This document shows, piece by piece, positions 8,052 through 16,119 of a stretch of DNA of 17,763 bases. Each line of letters opens with the position of its first letter. Position 1 is the first letter of the stretch. The position numbers were made by a program, and so were the translations under genes. The notes below the pieces were generated by a model. It searched no databases. It was not told the origin of the DNA and saw only the letters and a list, made by a program, of their open reading frames with translations. This DNA is from Dunaliella salina (lineage: Eukaryota; Chlorophyta; Chlorophyceae; Chlamydomonadales; Dunaliellaceae): contig MU069754.1 of assembly GCA_002284615.2 (NCBI GenBank), positions 140,210 to 157,972 on the forward strand, given 5' to 3'.

Positions 8052-9064
8052 AGTCCACCTTTAAAGTGCAGCAAACATACGACTTGAAGAGCCATAAGAA
8101 GGTGTAAAGACGGACTACAAAGGCAGTTGAAACTCTCCTATCGTTGACGATCAATCCAAGAAAAGGAGACACCCTATGCAAAAGAGCCGTGAGTCCCCTC
8201 TGCCACAAACCCGAGAGAATCGTTTTCATAATGGCTCGTTTGCACCTAGCCAGCCTCAGGTGCAAAGACACCAAAAAGAATAGGGCCCTCCGGGAGGTCC
8301 CCGTTGCCCCTAAGAGGGTCCAATTTTCACAGGGATCTGGAGGGAAAACCAGGAAGCACCCGGCTCCGGTGCCTCGTAAGCATTGAGCCTACACAAAAGT
8401 TCAGTGGCTCAATGGTAGCCAAAGCTTACAGCATGCTCCGTCAACTCCCGTGTGGTGCACTGGATTATGGTTCCTCGTTGTTAGCGTCAGTGGTACCTGT
8501 TGGGTCTTTCCTTTGTTGTCCAACATAGACTTCTTATTCTAACGCTTCCTCCACCTCCATGCTACCTCTATGCCACTGCTGAAATGAAAAAATTTCAAAT
8601 CTTATTATGCCACTGCCAAATGATGTCCAGGCCTCGGATCCTTGCGGTAGGTGCATACGTCACCTTTATAGCTTGAAGTGGATGAGACTATCTTACTAAG
8701 TTAGGATTGGCTAGTCGATTGCGAAGGTCTGCGTCCTCTGCATAAAATATGGTGAGAGGAAGGAAAAGAATTCATGTGAGTGCCAAGGAGTGTCCAAAAT
8801 AATACCGGGATCGCTGGAGATGAGTCTGGCTCTACAAGGGAATCTGTACGGGAAAATGTCGAAAGGTCTGATTCTGTTCAGCTTGAGCAGGGATGTGAAG
8901 TTCACACTATGCTTGCCGTTCGTCCCTTTTAATGTCTGCATTCAGTCTTGCTCTGAGGCCTAAGGGGAGGTCAAAGGGCTTAAACTGAAAGCTTGCAAAG
9001 GGGGGCGACAGAGGCCTGAAAAGAGGGTACTTTAAAGTAAAATTTTCAAATGTTCCTAGAGTAT
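8052..9064. other. No recognisable gene
   Basis: A minus-strand open frame reaching 8274 contains a hydrophobic stretch (TAFVVRLYTFLWLFKSYV) and could be a fragment of an older element, but I do not recognise it. At 8406-8421 TGGCTCAATGG resembles a polymerase III A box, but no B box follows at tRNA spacing. Nothing else stands out. Confidence 0.3.
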
Positions 9065-9144
9065 GTGCATCCCAACTGGCACTTTTTAAGACTACTACCT
9101 AGATCCGTAGCACCTAAGCTTAAAAAGTGCCAGTTGGGGTGCAC
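9065..9144. repeat. Foldback: 26-bp arms, 28-base spacer
   Basis: The arms 9065-9090 (GTGCATCCCAACTGGCACTT...) and 9119-9144 are complementary at 25 of 26 positions. The single difference becomes a G-U pair in RNA. The spacer contains the weak inner pair CTAAG. No flanking duplication is visible. It is unrelated in sequence to the foldback at 2378-2458. Confidence 0.85.
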
Positions 9145-9879
9145 CTGCCTAATGGGCCGCGGCGTAAACCATAATTTTCAATATCAAAACTCCATGTCTA
9201 ACAACCCACTGCACCAAATAAGGGGAGTTTTTGTGGTTTGGTGTCCTTGTATCAAATGAATATCGTTGCAAAAACATGGGGTAAAAGACCCAGTAGTTGG
9301 TCGGATACAGAAATTCAGCAATTTCCCAGGAGGGTGGTAAAAAGTTTACCAAGGACGGCACGTGTAAATTTTGGGTCGGACCCCGCTGGACCCCCCCCCC
9401 CCCCCCCCCAAACCCCCCTTCCAGTACCCCAATCCGGACAACAAGGGTACCAATCTGCTCCTCTTTCAAATGGCTATCAACCTGCAGACTCAGCGTAATG
9501 AGATGTTGAGTCCCAACAGAGTTATTGGGCAAAAACTGAGGAGCGGACGCCCATACATACCTGCCCTAGAAGAAAGAAAGAAAGATTTAAGCCCTTGAGC
9601 GTGCATTATGGGAAGAACCCGTTAGGGAACTCACCAACCACCCGGATTCCTCCAAGTTTCTTTTGCGTAGCGAGTGTACTCACCAGGGCTCAAAAACATC
9701 ACCCCTGAGTCATTGTTTCCCGAGTATTTCCAGGAGAGCGGCTGAGCTACACTTGCTCTTTTTAAAAGAAAAAGCCCTAGATATCCAGGCTGGCATGTGA
9801 GTCACTAATTGCCCTCCTTATTTTTACAAACAAGAACATATTATATATTGTCACTATCCTGGGAGTTTGGAGTGGTGTG
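9145..9879. other. Poly-C tract in otherwise featureless DNA
   Basis: A run of 19 C lies at 9391-9409, followed by AAA and a further run of C. Open frames in this area are Pro- or Gly-rich simply because they cross the tract. I see no gene. Confidence 0.5.
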
Positions 9880-9952
9880 GTCTTGTAGGGGGGAGGGGTT
9901 AGGTTCTGGTCTGTGGCTGGAGTGGGGCGCTTGGGGGGGTGGGGGGGTATTA
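9880..9952 (+). other. G-rich tract with quadruplex potential
   Basis: It contains several long G runs, including GGGGCGCTTGGGGGGG followed by T and another run of seven G. At least four GGG tracts lie within about 30 bases, enough for an intramolecular G-quadruplex. It stands at the upstream edge of a strongly pyrimidine-biased block. Confidence 0.6.
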
Positions 9953-10131
9953 GGTTAGCCGTGAGTAGCTGCCCGTCAGTAGGGATCTGCGGCCGAGTTA
10001 GCCTCTCCTTGCTTCCTTCTGCGTTTGCCTCTCTCAGTTCTGTAGCCACCTTGCTTTTGTTTCCTTGCTAGTCAGCCTTGGTTCACCTGCCTGGCTGCTC
10101 TCTGCTCGCTTGGCTTCAGCTCCGCGCTAAC

Positions 10132-10461
10132 TCAACTCTGTGTGAGTCTCTTTTGTCTCTGCTGTCCTCTCTTGCTTCCAGTGGCCTTGCCTTTTATCTG
10201 GGCTTGTGTCCTTCTTAGTCTGAAGAATCCTCCTTCTGCCGCTTGCTTTGGGTGGAGCTTGGGGTGTTGTTTCCTGCTTGAGTTAAGTTTCCTTCCTGCA
10301 ACTGCTCTCCCGCGTGTCTTTGACAGCTTGGCCTGGCCTTGTCCTTTCTTCCGTGGGTTCTCAGTAGGGCTGGTCCTTTTCTTGAGTTGTGTTTCAGCGT
10401 CTCTAATTCTCGCTCTTTCTTGCGGCTCTTCTTCTGCTGTCAGGTCCCTGCTGGGGGCCGC
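10132..10461 (-). pseudogene. Lys/Arg/Gln-rich open frame without in-frame start
   Basis: Read on the minus strand, about 109 codons are open between stops and encode a very basic, low-complexity peptide (for example RKKGQGQAKLSKTRGRAV). An ATG at 10465-10463 lies in another frame and gives a similar basic start (MSGPQQGPDSRRRAARK) before a stop, as if one base had been lost. The whole block 9960-10490 is purine-rich on this strand, and stops are rare in such DNA, so the open frame may be compositional. A decayed retroelement N-terminal region is possible. I do not recognise a family. Confidence 0.3.
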
Positions 10462-10471
10462 TCATGTAATA

Positions 10472-11096
10472 GCAAAAAAAAATAAAATAGATTGATATGC
10501 TGCATGTTTGCCTCCACGCCCCTTGCTGCTCAGACCCTCGCGCGCTTGGCACTGACCCCCAGCCATGCACACAGACTCACCCTTTTACTCAATTTGCACA
10601 AAAAGAATGCCAATTGACAGTTCTTGAGCCCATGAATCCAACGAATACATTTAAATTCCAAAAATTACATGAACTCTACCCTCCTGCATTTCCCTTTTAA
10701 AATCTTGCTTCAGGGGTGCCAAAAAGGTCAAAATGTGACCTGTTTCTTTCCTATTTTTGAATATACGAATGTTAACACATCATATAGGGGTTGTTAGAAA
10801 ACATTTTTGGGAGTGAAAAATAACCCTAGGGTGGAGCTGTGGGCTGTTTTTGGGTGATCTGAAGCCAGAGGAGTGATCCGGGGACCTCTGATTTTTACGA
10901 ATTTTTTTGGAGACATGATAAATAAACAGAATCATAATGGTTGGCATGGTTAGACTTGAGGAAAGGACATATCTAGTGAGTTTGGCCTGTTGACCCCCTC
11001 TGGAAAGCTTGTGCGATCATTTTAACAGCAGTTGTGTGGTACTTTGTTTAGGAATTAGTGATGATGCAATTCGAACAGAGAAAGCACAAGGAGTGT
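10472..11096. other. A-rich short run, then no recognisable gene
   Basis: GCAAAAAAAAATAAAATAG (10472-10490) resembles a short poly(A)-type tail at the end of the pyrimidine-rich block. I could not find a matching flanking duplication. The remainder to 11096 is A+T-rich with no motif I recognise. Confidence 0.35.
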
Positions 11097-11171
11097 GCTA
11101 AAAGAAAAAAGTCTACGCAAGCTAGAGGCCGCGTGCCACACAGCTAGCCTAGGAGAGAGCCAGAAACAGAT

Positions 11172-12149
11172 CTAATGGGGATCAGGAGGTTTGCTGCTCG
11201 CCATGCCTCTTGACGCCCGGACTCTCCTCCTTCCGTCCTCCGCCGCCGCGCGCCCAGCAAACCCCCTCCCAGAAGCCCCCTGATAGCAAAGAGCGTGTCT
11301 GGTGTTTTTGATAGTGGTCAATCTTTGGATGGCATGGTCCCTAAGCTTGGCTGCTAGTGATTTGGCTTTTTGTTTAGTCAGGCCCAGATTTATAAGGGGC
11401 GTGATTGTAAACTCATTGTAAATGGTACCGGCCACACCAACTAGGATGATGTGTAAAGTCACTTTGTTATTCCTGTTTGGATTTCTGGAGCTGCGGGTTT
11501 TAAGTCTGGTTATGGTGTAAGAATGTTGGGCCACTGCACGTTCAAGAGTGATGAAGGGATTTGTGTCGGGACAGAATTTTAGTTCAACAAGATGTATGTC
11601 CCTGTCTTGAGGAAAAATCTTGTAAGGATCAAGGTAAGTGTGTCTGCATGGAAGAGGGCGCACAAAGATAGCATCAGGGCGGGTTTGGTGCCGGGCAGGG
11701 GAGCAAGTGCCAGTAGGGAAAACCCAGTCTGGAATAGCTCTTGGTATGTTTTCAGGGACCTCGGCTCTAGGTATCCCCTTTTCCTTCATTGCTGTGGGGA
11801 GTGTTTTCACTGCCTGCGTAGTTTTTCTTTCTTTTCTTTTCAGAAACCTGTAAGCCCTGATCCAGGAGTCTCTCGTTACTGCAGCCATCCATGCCAATAA
11901 GGGATGAGCCGTACCAGCCTTTACTGAGGGCTTTTACACAAAGACTTAGGGCTGCATTGTGTCTGTTGGTGTGCATCCCGCTCATTGTTGAGTTTGTACA
12001 CCTGAGGGGTATGTGGTCAATGTCGTCCATATCATCACATAGTGGACATTTTCCATTACTGGAGAGTTGAATTTGAAGGCATGACTCTGATTGAACAGTG
12101 TATCCGTACGACACTTCATTATATCTATTTGCTGTTTAAGGGTAATCCT
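11172..12149 (-). pseudogene. Non-LTR retroelement C-terminal region: CCHC knuckle, RHN, PD-(D/E)XK-like domain (copy A)
   Basis: Two minus-strand frames join across a frameshift between about 11770 and 11890. The first (from 12114) has C23-x2-C26-x7-H34-x4-C39 and then RHN (51-53). The second (from 11897, 241 residues) has RPDAIFV (D75) and HLVELKF (E105-x-K107), followed by VTLHIILVGVAGTIYNEF and LGLTKQKAKSLAAKL. Knuckle, RHN, then an RPD...ExK nuclease core is the order known for restriction-like-endonuclease (R2-type) non-LTR elements, whose nuclease nicks the target. I infer that class here. The reverse transcriptase is missing. A head-to-head relative lies at 12600-13254. Confidence 0.6.
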
Positions 12150-12159
12150 TGGATTTTTC
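12150..12159. repeat. SINE copy 2 target-site duplication, left
   Basis: TGGATTTTTC is repeated exactly at 12323-12332. The match extends to 12 of 13 bases if the next three are included. Confidence 0.82.
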
Positions 12160-12322
12160 TAGGAAAGGAAAGGCTACGCAAGCGGGACTAGCCCCCAAGC
12201 ATCATGAAAGGAACAATCTTGGCCAATCCGGGAAGGCCCGCCGTATTGAACCCCCACAGTATTGAACCCACGACCTCCACGTCGCTTTCGGGGATGTGAT
12301 TCAAATGAACCACACCAGGTTC
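12160..12322 (-). mobile_element. tRNA-like SINE, copy 2 (inserted in the inverted-repeat arm)
   Basis: This relative of 5263-5452 shares the block AGCGGGACTAGCCCCCAAGC's core (GCGGGACTAGCCCCCAAGCA on the plus strand), the B-box region and the CCACACCAGG A-box region. On the minus strand the B box reads GGTTCAATACT (12258-12268), with a second GGTTCAATAC word 18 bases on. The 3' tail is CCTTTCCTTTCC. An exact 10-bp duplication flanks it, and the opposite arm of the inverted repeat provides an uninterrupted empty site. This makes it the best-defined insertion in the window. Confidence 0.85.
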
Positions 12323-12332
12323 TGGATTTTTC
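12323..12332. repeat. SINE copy 2 target-site duplication, right
   Basis: TGGATTTTTC matches 12150-12159. Confidence 0.82.
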
Positions 12333-12599
12333 CAGAAGGAGTTGCTGATCTCTTTGTTTGCAAGTTGAGAGGTTGGTTGCAAGGTTCAGTATTTGCAATG
12401 GTAGATTGTTTACACGAACTTTTCTACAATGGCAAGCTTCCCAACCACCACTGTCAACATACCAACCATTGCCAACATACAATGTAACCGCCCAAACCGT
12501 CAGCTTGCTAACAAGGAGATTAGCAACTCCTTGTATTTTTGCAATCCTAAAGATTACCCTCAAACAGCAGATACATATACTATCATGACATGATGTCCG

Positions 12600-13254
12600 A
12601 ACCTAATTTATTTTGGATGTGCACCAACAGGCACCATGTGGGCCAAAGCCTTTGTGCAAAATCCCTTAGTTAAGGCAGGTATGGCTCTTCCCTTTTTGGT
12701 ATGGATGCCTGCAGTCATGAAAGACTCCTGGAACAAGCAACACAAGCCCCAGAAAACATGCCACTCAATCCCTCTAAGATCCCTCCTCAGGACAGAGACA
12801 TCCACCTTCAAAAATTTAAATTTGTTGAAAAATGTCTGGAATTTGTCCTGGCACCAATTCCGTCATCACTTAGGAAACTGGAGCAGCTCAACATTCTCAT
12901 ACTATTAATAGTAGTAGTCTGGTATTATTACCAGACTTCATCCCGTAGCTCAAGAAACCTGAACAGGAATAACAATAACAGGGAGGCTCTGTACATCATC
13001 TGAATTGTGCGGCTGGCCCTATCTGCGATGAGTACATGACCGGACCTCTTTTAAATCTGGGCCTCACCTGTCAAAAAGTCAAGTCACTGGCATCCAAGCT
13101 CAGTTGCCATGCCATCCAAAAATTGAAAACCATAAATAGCACCAGGTTTGCTCTGGATTTGAAGGGGGCTTCTGATGGGTGTGTGGCGGTGGAAAGCGGG
13201 AGAAGGAGTCCGAGCGTCCAGGGGTATCACGGACAACACTCCAGATCCTCATGA
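12600..13254 (+). pseudogene. Non-LTR retroelement C-terminal region, copy B, deleted and broken
   Basis: The recognisable pieces, in order, are the CTNRHH segment (for the RHN motif), GMDACSHERLLEQ (matching GMDGCSNERLLDQ of copy A), PPQDRDIHL (matching FPQDRDIHL), SSRNLNRNN (matching SSRNPNRNN) and LLNLGLTCQKVKSLASKL with TRFAL. They fall in different frames with stops between them. The CCHC knuckle and the RPD part of the nuclease core are absent, so this copy cannot be functional. Confidence 0.65.
12916..12937. repeat. Small perfect hairpin, 9-bp arms, TTAT loop
   Basis: AGTCTGGTA and TACCAGACT flank TTAT. It lies inside copy B in a stretch with no match in copy A. Confidence 0.7.
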
Positions 13255-13406
13255 GCTCTGTTTCTCCCACCTAGGCTAGCTACGTCTAGGAAGGTTTTTG
13301 AGGGCATTTTGGTGAGGCCCCTGCAAGCTTGCTAGTTAAGGGACCTTCCCTTAGTGCATGCGGCCTCTGGCATGCGAAGAATTCCTTCCTTTTCTTTCTT
13401 CTTAGC

Positions 13407-14420
13407 AATCCCAGAATCACAATGGAATCCCTGAACCACAATGAACTTGGACACACTAAGAACGATGCACAGGTGAGGCTAGGGGTGAAGAATTTTCAAA
13501 TTTTTGGTAGAAGATCAGGCTGCCTTTAAAGGAAAAGGTCTGAAAGCTTCAGGGATGCTAACATTGCAACATTGTGTTGTGCCATGTAGACTCATCTCCC
13601 TTGCGCACCTTAAAAATGGGCAAGTTTGCTGCGCTGCCAGGATCGGAATCAAGAGTTCAAACCAGTGACCTCGACTTCATTCAACGAAGGGTTGATGTCT
13701 AGGTTGATGTTGAGATGCGGGACACATATTTGGTCAGGTGCTGATAAATTTCATTGTAATAACATCCACATGATGTCAAGACCTGCTCACGCAGAACGTG
13801 TGCGCTCCTGTTTGACACCTTCCAAACGTCAATCGCACTTTTCCAACTGTCATGCAAATTGTCAACACATGCTGTTTCCACAAGGAGCAAACTGTAAAAG
13901 CATGTGGCTATCGGCAGTATCCTCCAAGATGGGGTGTGCAATCTAAGCTGAATGAATGGGAAAATGCACAGAAAAGAAGAGAAAAGAAGAAGCTACTGCA
14001 GCAAAAATAAGACCACATGCAGAAAGGTCTCCTGACAACATGGGGTGGCACAAATCAGCTCAAAATTGCACATTCTCTAAGGTGAGGTGCTTATGTCATT
14101 GAAAGTTTGCAAACGCTGAACAGTGAAGTGCGCAAGTCACCTCATGCTTGATGGGGTGAGGTGCACAAGTCACCTTCACATTTGCGAATTCTTGAATGGG
14201 AACATGAAAAGCCTCATGTGGAGTTGCCTAGTTATCACCTGAGACCCAAGCATCACCTGAGGCTCAAGCATGCAATGTGGTGTGCAAAATTTGCAAACTA
14301 TAGCCCTACAGAAAAAGCCGTGTCCTTTGGTCAAGTTACAACTTAAAGCTTCCAAAACCTCTGGCTTGGATATGGTGTTCCAGAAACATGTTCCTTGTTC
14401 TTCAGAAGAGATCCTTCAGC
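13407..14420. other. No recognisable gene; short local repeats
   Basis: Open frames at 13626-13946 (plus) and 14161-14346 (plus) have no motif I recognise. Small tandem words occur: GTGC(G/A)CAAGTCACCT appears twice between about 14128 and 14175, and an 18-base unit starting ATCACCTGAG is repeated twice near 14235-14272. There is a purine run at 13972-13994. Confidence 0.35.
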
Positions 14421-14421
14421 G

Positions 14422-14610
14422 TTCCAGTAAGTGCAAGCACGGAGCCCAGGCAGGCAGGCAGGCAATCCATTGCAAAAAGGGTCAGAGGCTCGTGCGGCGC
14501 CAGGATTCACAGTGCTGCAGCAGTAAGTGCAAGCACGAAGCCTGGCAGGCAGGCAATGGCACCTTGGCGCAAAAGGTCCAATCCACATGCTGGTGTTTGC
14601 AGCATGAAGT
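14422..14610 (+). repeat. Imperfect tandem duplication, period about 96 bases
   Basis: CAGTAAGTGCAAGCACG begins two units, near 14424 and 14520. Each is followed by AGCC, a GGCAGGCAGGCA run and GGCAAT, then less similar sequence. The unit includes (GGCA)n slippage DNA. Confidence 0.65.
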
Positions 14611-15379
14611 TCAGACTAGCAAAGGCCATGCAAGCAGCACCAAACCTTGTTCTTCCTTTCTGTGCTCCTGTGCTTTGGTACAGCGGTGGGACAACAACAT
14701 ACTCTCATTTTCCTTCATGATACTGTTCTTTTTCAGGAGCAGGCTGGCAGTCGTACATCTTGACTGAATGCCTCTTTTCTATAAATCCTTCAAGCCCTGT
14801 AAAGTGGCTGGGAAGACACACACCCTATGTGCCCCCTTAGTGCCTCACTAGAAGCAGCATGGCAGGACTTTTTTCCTTGGCCTTCATCATGACCTATTGA
14901 TCCTTTCACCTTGTCAGTATGCTGCACCATACCCTCAGGGGAAAAGGCATGTCTGGCAGTCCCAACTCAGTTTAGATGCTCTGAGGAACAGTGATCAACC
15001 CCCTAAGCTCTATGTTGCTTGCGGTAACACTTCCTTCCTTCCTATGTTGCTTGGGCAGCCAGCACCAGAACGGCCTGCTGCAGCGTTGCCCCCATACTGT
15101 GCAACAAAGGCGATCAGTGCATTCGAGTTGTGAACCCTTTTGCCCTTGGCATTGATTGATGTTTTTGTCGGACCTTCTGAGGTGACAGGAGGCCCAAAGT
15201 TCCAGGTGCTGCGTTTCGTACAGGTGGCTGAATGGCATAAGCATGCAGAGCACTCTGCTTGGAGAAGCCCACTGCACACTCTGCTAGGGTGGTGGATATG
15301 CTGCTTCACCAATCATGCTGCACCTTCCAAGCCTTCCTATTCACACAGTGCTCAAAGTAACCTTTACTCACCCTGATCA
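14611..15379. other. No recognisable gene
   Basis: There are overlapping open frames on both strands at 14897-15133, 15140-15376 (plus) and 14972-15312 (minus). None has motifs, and the frames compete with each other. I cannot support a gene. Confidence 0.3.
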
Positions 15380-15433
15380 CTGTTGTTGCTGCTGCTCCTG
15401 CTGCTGCTGCTGCTGCTGGTGCTGCTGCTGCTA
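15380..15433 (+). repeat. (CTG)n triplet repeat, interrupted
   Basis: TGTTGTTGCTGCTGCTCC is followed by two CTG runs separated by GGTG. Depending on frame and strand it would read poly-Leu, poly-Cys, poly-Gln or poly-Ala. No gene is evident around it. Confidence 0.9.
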
Positions 15434-15714
15434 TGGCCACCAAAATCACTGCTCACAGCACACAATGGCCCACATGCACACATGCTCGCAGCGCAGACCC
15501 CCTACTGTGCGTCACCGCCACCCGGGCAAAAAGTGCACATGCACACCCCCTCCTCGTGTCCCTGCCACCCCTCTACTGCTCTTTACTGCCACCAGCGACA
15601 AAGAGGTTGCACATGTACGACCCTTCTCCTGATCCCTGCCACCCCTCCAACCTTTATCACTAGGCTTGCATTCAGCCGTTTTGACTGGAGGCCTTGTTTG
15701 TACTGTTGCTGTAA

Positions 15715-16119
15715 CTACTTTTTGTCACCGCCATTGCTGTCATCATCATCGTCGTCGTCGTCATCGCTGCTCCCGCGATCCACCTTCTCGTAGACGATAC
15801 CCGTGTCCAAAGTCAGCTCCTCATGATGAGGATTCGCCCCAATGCCTTGAACCCCTTGTAGCTCCTGCTCCAGCTGATGCCGCCTCTGCTGCTGCTGCCC
15901 CTGGTTTGTGGTGCCAGAGAGTGAGGACCCCTTTGCCAACTCAGATGCTGCTGCACTGTCAGAGGCTTCAGAGGGCCTGTCCGTGCTGCTGCGCACTATC
16001 GAGCCCAGCTCCCAGTCCAGCGCCTCCTCTTGTACGGTGGGGGCTGGCGGGGGAATAAAGGAAGGAGCCTGCTTACGCGCGTGTGAGCATACATTTACGC
16101 GTAAGGTGCGACGTATCAT
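15715..16119 (-). CDS. Acidic-tailed hypothetical protein, possible last exon
   Basis: This minus-strand open frame of 134 codons ends in a run of nine Asp and SNGGDKK before the stop. The middle part is Ser/Ala/Gln-rich (residues 40-90), followed by a steadier segment ending LDTGIVYEKVD. A pyrimidine-rich stretch ending CCGCCAG (about 16065-16040 on the minus strand) looks like a splice acceptor, so the real coding part may begin near 16040 and the upstream residues may be intron. The first codons overlap the left end of the 680-bp element at 16103. I recognise no family. The Asp run is a triplet repeat in the DNA (15739-15767) and could have expanded after coding was lost. Confidence 0.35.
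   Translation of the reverse strand: MIRRTLRVNVCSHARKQAPSFIPPPAPTVQEEALDWELGSIVRSSTDRPSEASDSAAASELAKGSSLSGTTNQGQQQQRRHQLEQELQGVQGIGANPHHEELTLDTGIVYEKVDRGSSDDDDDDDDDSNGGDKK
16093..16102. repeat. 10-bp direct repeat, left flank of short element
   Basis: ATTTACGCGT is identical to 16783-16792. Because ACGCGT is itself palindromic, part of it could belong to the inverted ends rather than to a target duplication. Confidence 0.6.

Larger units (their letters stand above)
11097..12405 (-). repeat. Left arm of a large imperfect inverted repeat (retroelement 3' end, copy A)
   Basis: Read outward from the centre near 12436, this arm matches the right arm 12450-13406 in order: GCAACTCC, GGGTAATC, CAGCA(A/G)ATA, CACCAACAG(A/G)CAC, GATGGCTGCAG/GATGCCTGCAG, CAGGACAGAGACAT-type coding, GGGGCTTCTG, CCTAGGCTAGCT, GCGGCCTCT and CTTTTAGCA/CTTCTTAGCA. 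The SINE and its second target copy (12160-12332) are extra in this arm. The arms are clearly diverged, so the structure is old. Confidence 0.8.
12450..13406 (+). repeat. Right arm of the large imperfect inverted repeat (copy B)
   Basis: This is the counterpart of 11097-12405 on the opposite strand. Relative to the left arm it lacks the SINE, the CCHC knuckle segment and the RPD segment, and it has an extra piece of about 70 bases in the 3' non-coding part (about 13283-13355). Confidence 0.8.

Noticed and set aside
8400..8475. Possible tRNA gene starting at TGGCTCAATGG
   Set aside because: A D-arm-like stem can be drawn, but no anticodon arm and no B box follow at the right distance.
9238..9598. 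Pro-rich open frames around 9390
   Set aside because: They merely cross the 19-base poly-C run.
10142..10495. Hydrophobic 117-codon open frame resembling a membrane protein
   Set aside because: Leu, Cys, Phe and Ser arise automatically from the pyrimidine-rich strand; there is no start context or family resemblance.
12916..12937. TATTATTAC within a hairpin fits the NANTATTAC nonanucleotide at CRESS-DNA virus replication origins
   Set aside because: The motif overlaps the stem instead of forming the loop, there is no Rep-like ORF or iteron nearby, and it lies inside a decayed retroelement. Chance is the simpler reading.
13640..13665. B-box-like words GGATCGGAATC (plus) and GGTTTGAACTC (minus)
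   Set aside because: No A box at suitable spacing, no similarity to the two SINE copies and no flanking duplication found.
14230..14275. CRISPR-like or regulatory array
   Set aside because: Only two imperfect 18-base units in direct tandem without spacers, so it is ordinary tandem duplication.
15010..15312. 100-codon open frame on the minus strand
   Set aside because: Competing open frames of similar length exist in the same DNA on both strands, and none shows motifs or a clear coding bias.
15383..15793. 136-codon Leu- and Ser-rich open frame
   Set aside because: It is produced by the CTG and TCA/TCG triplet repeats and has no independent support.
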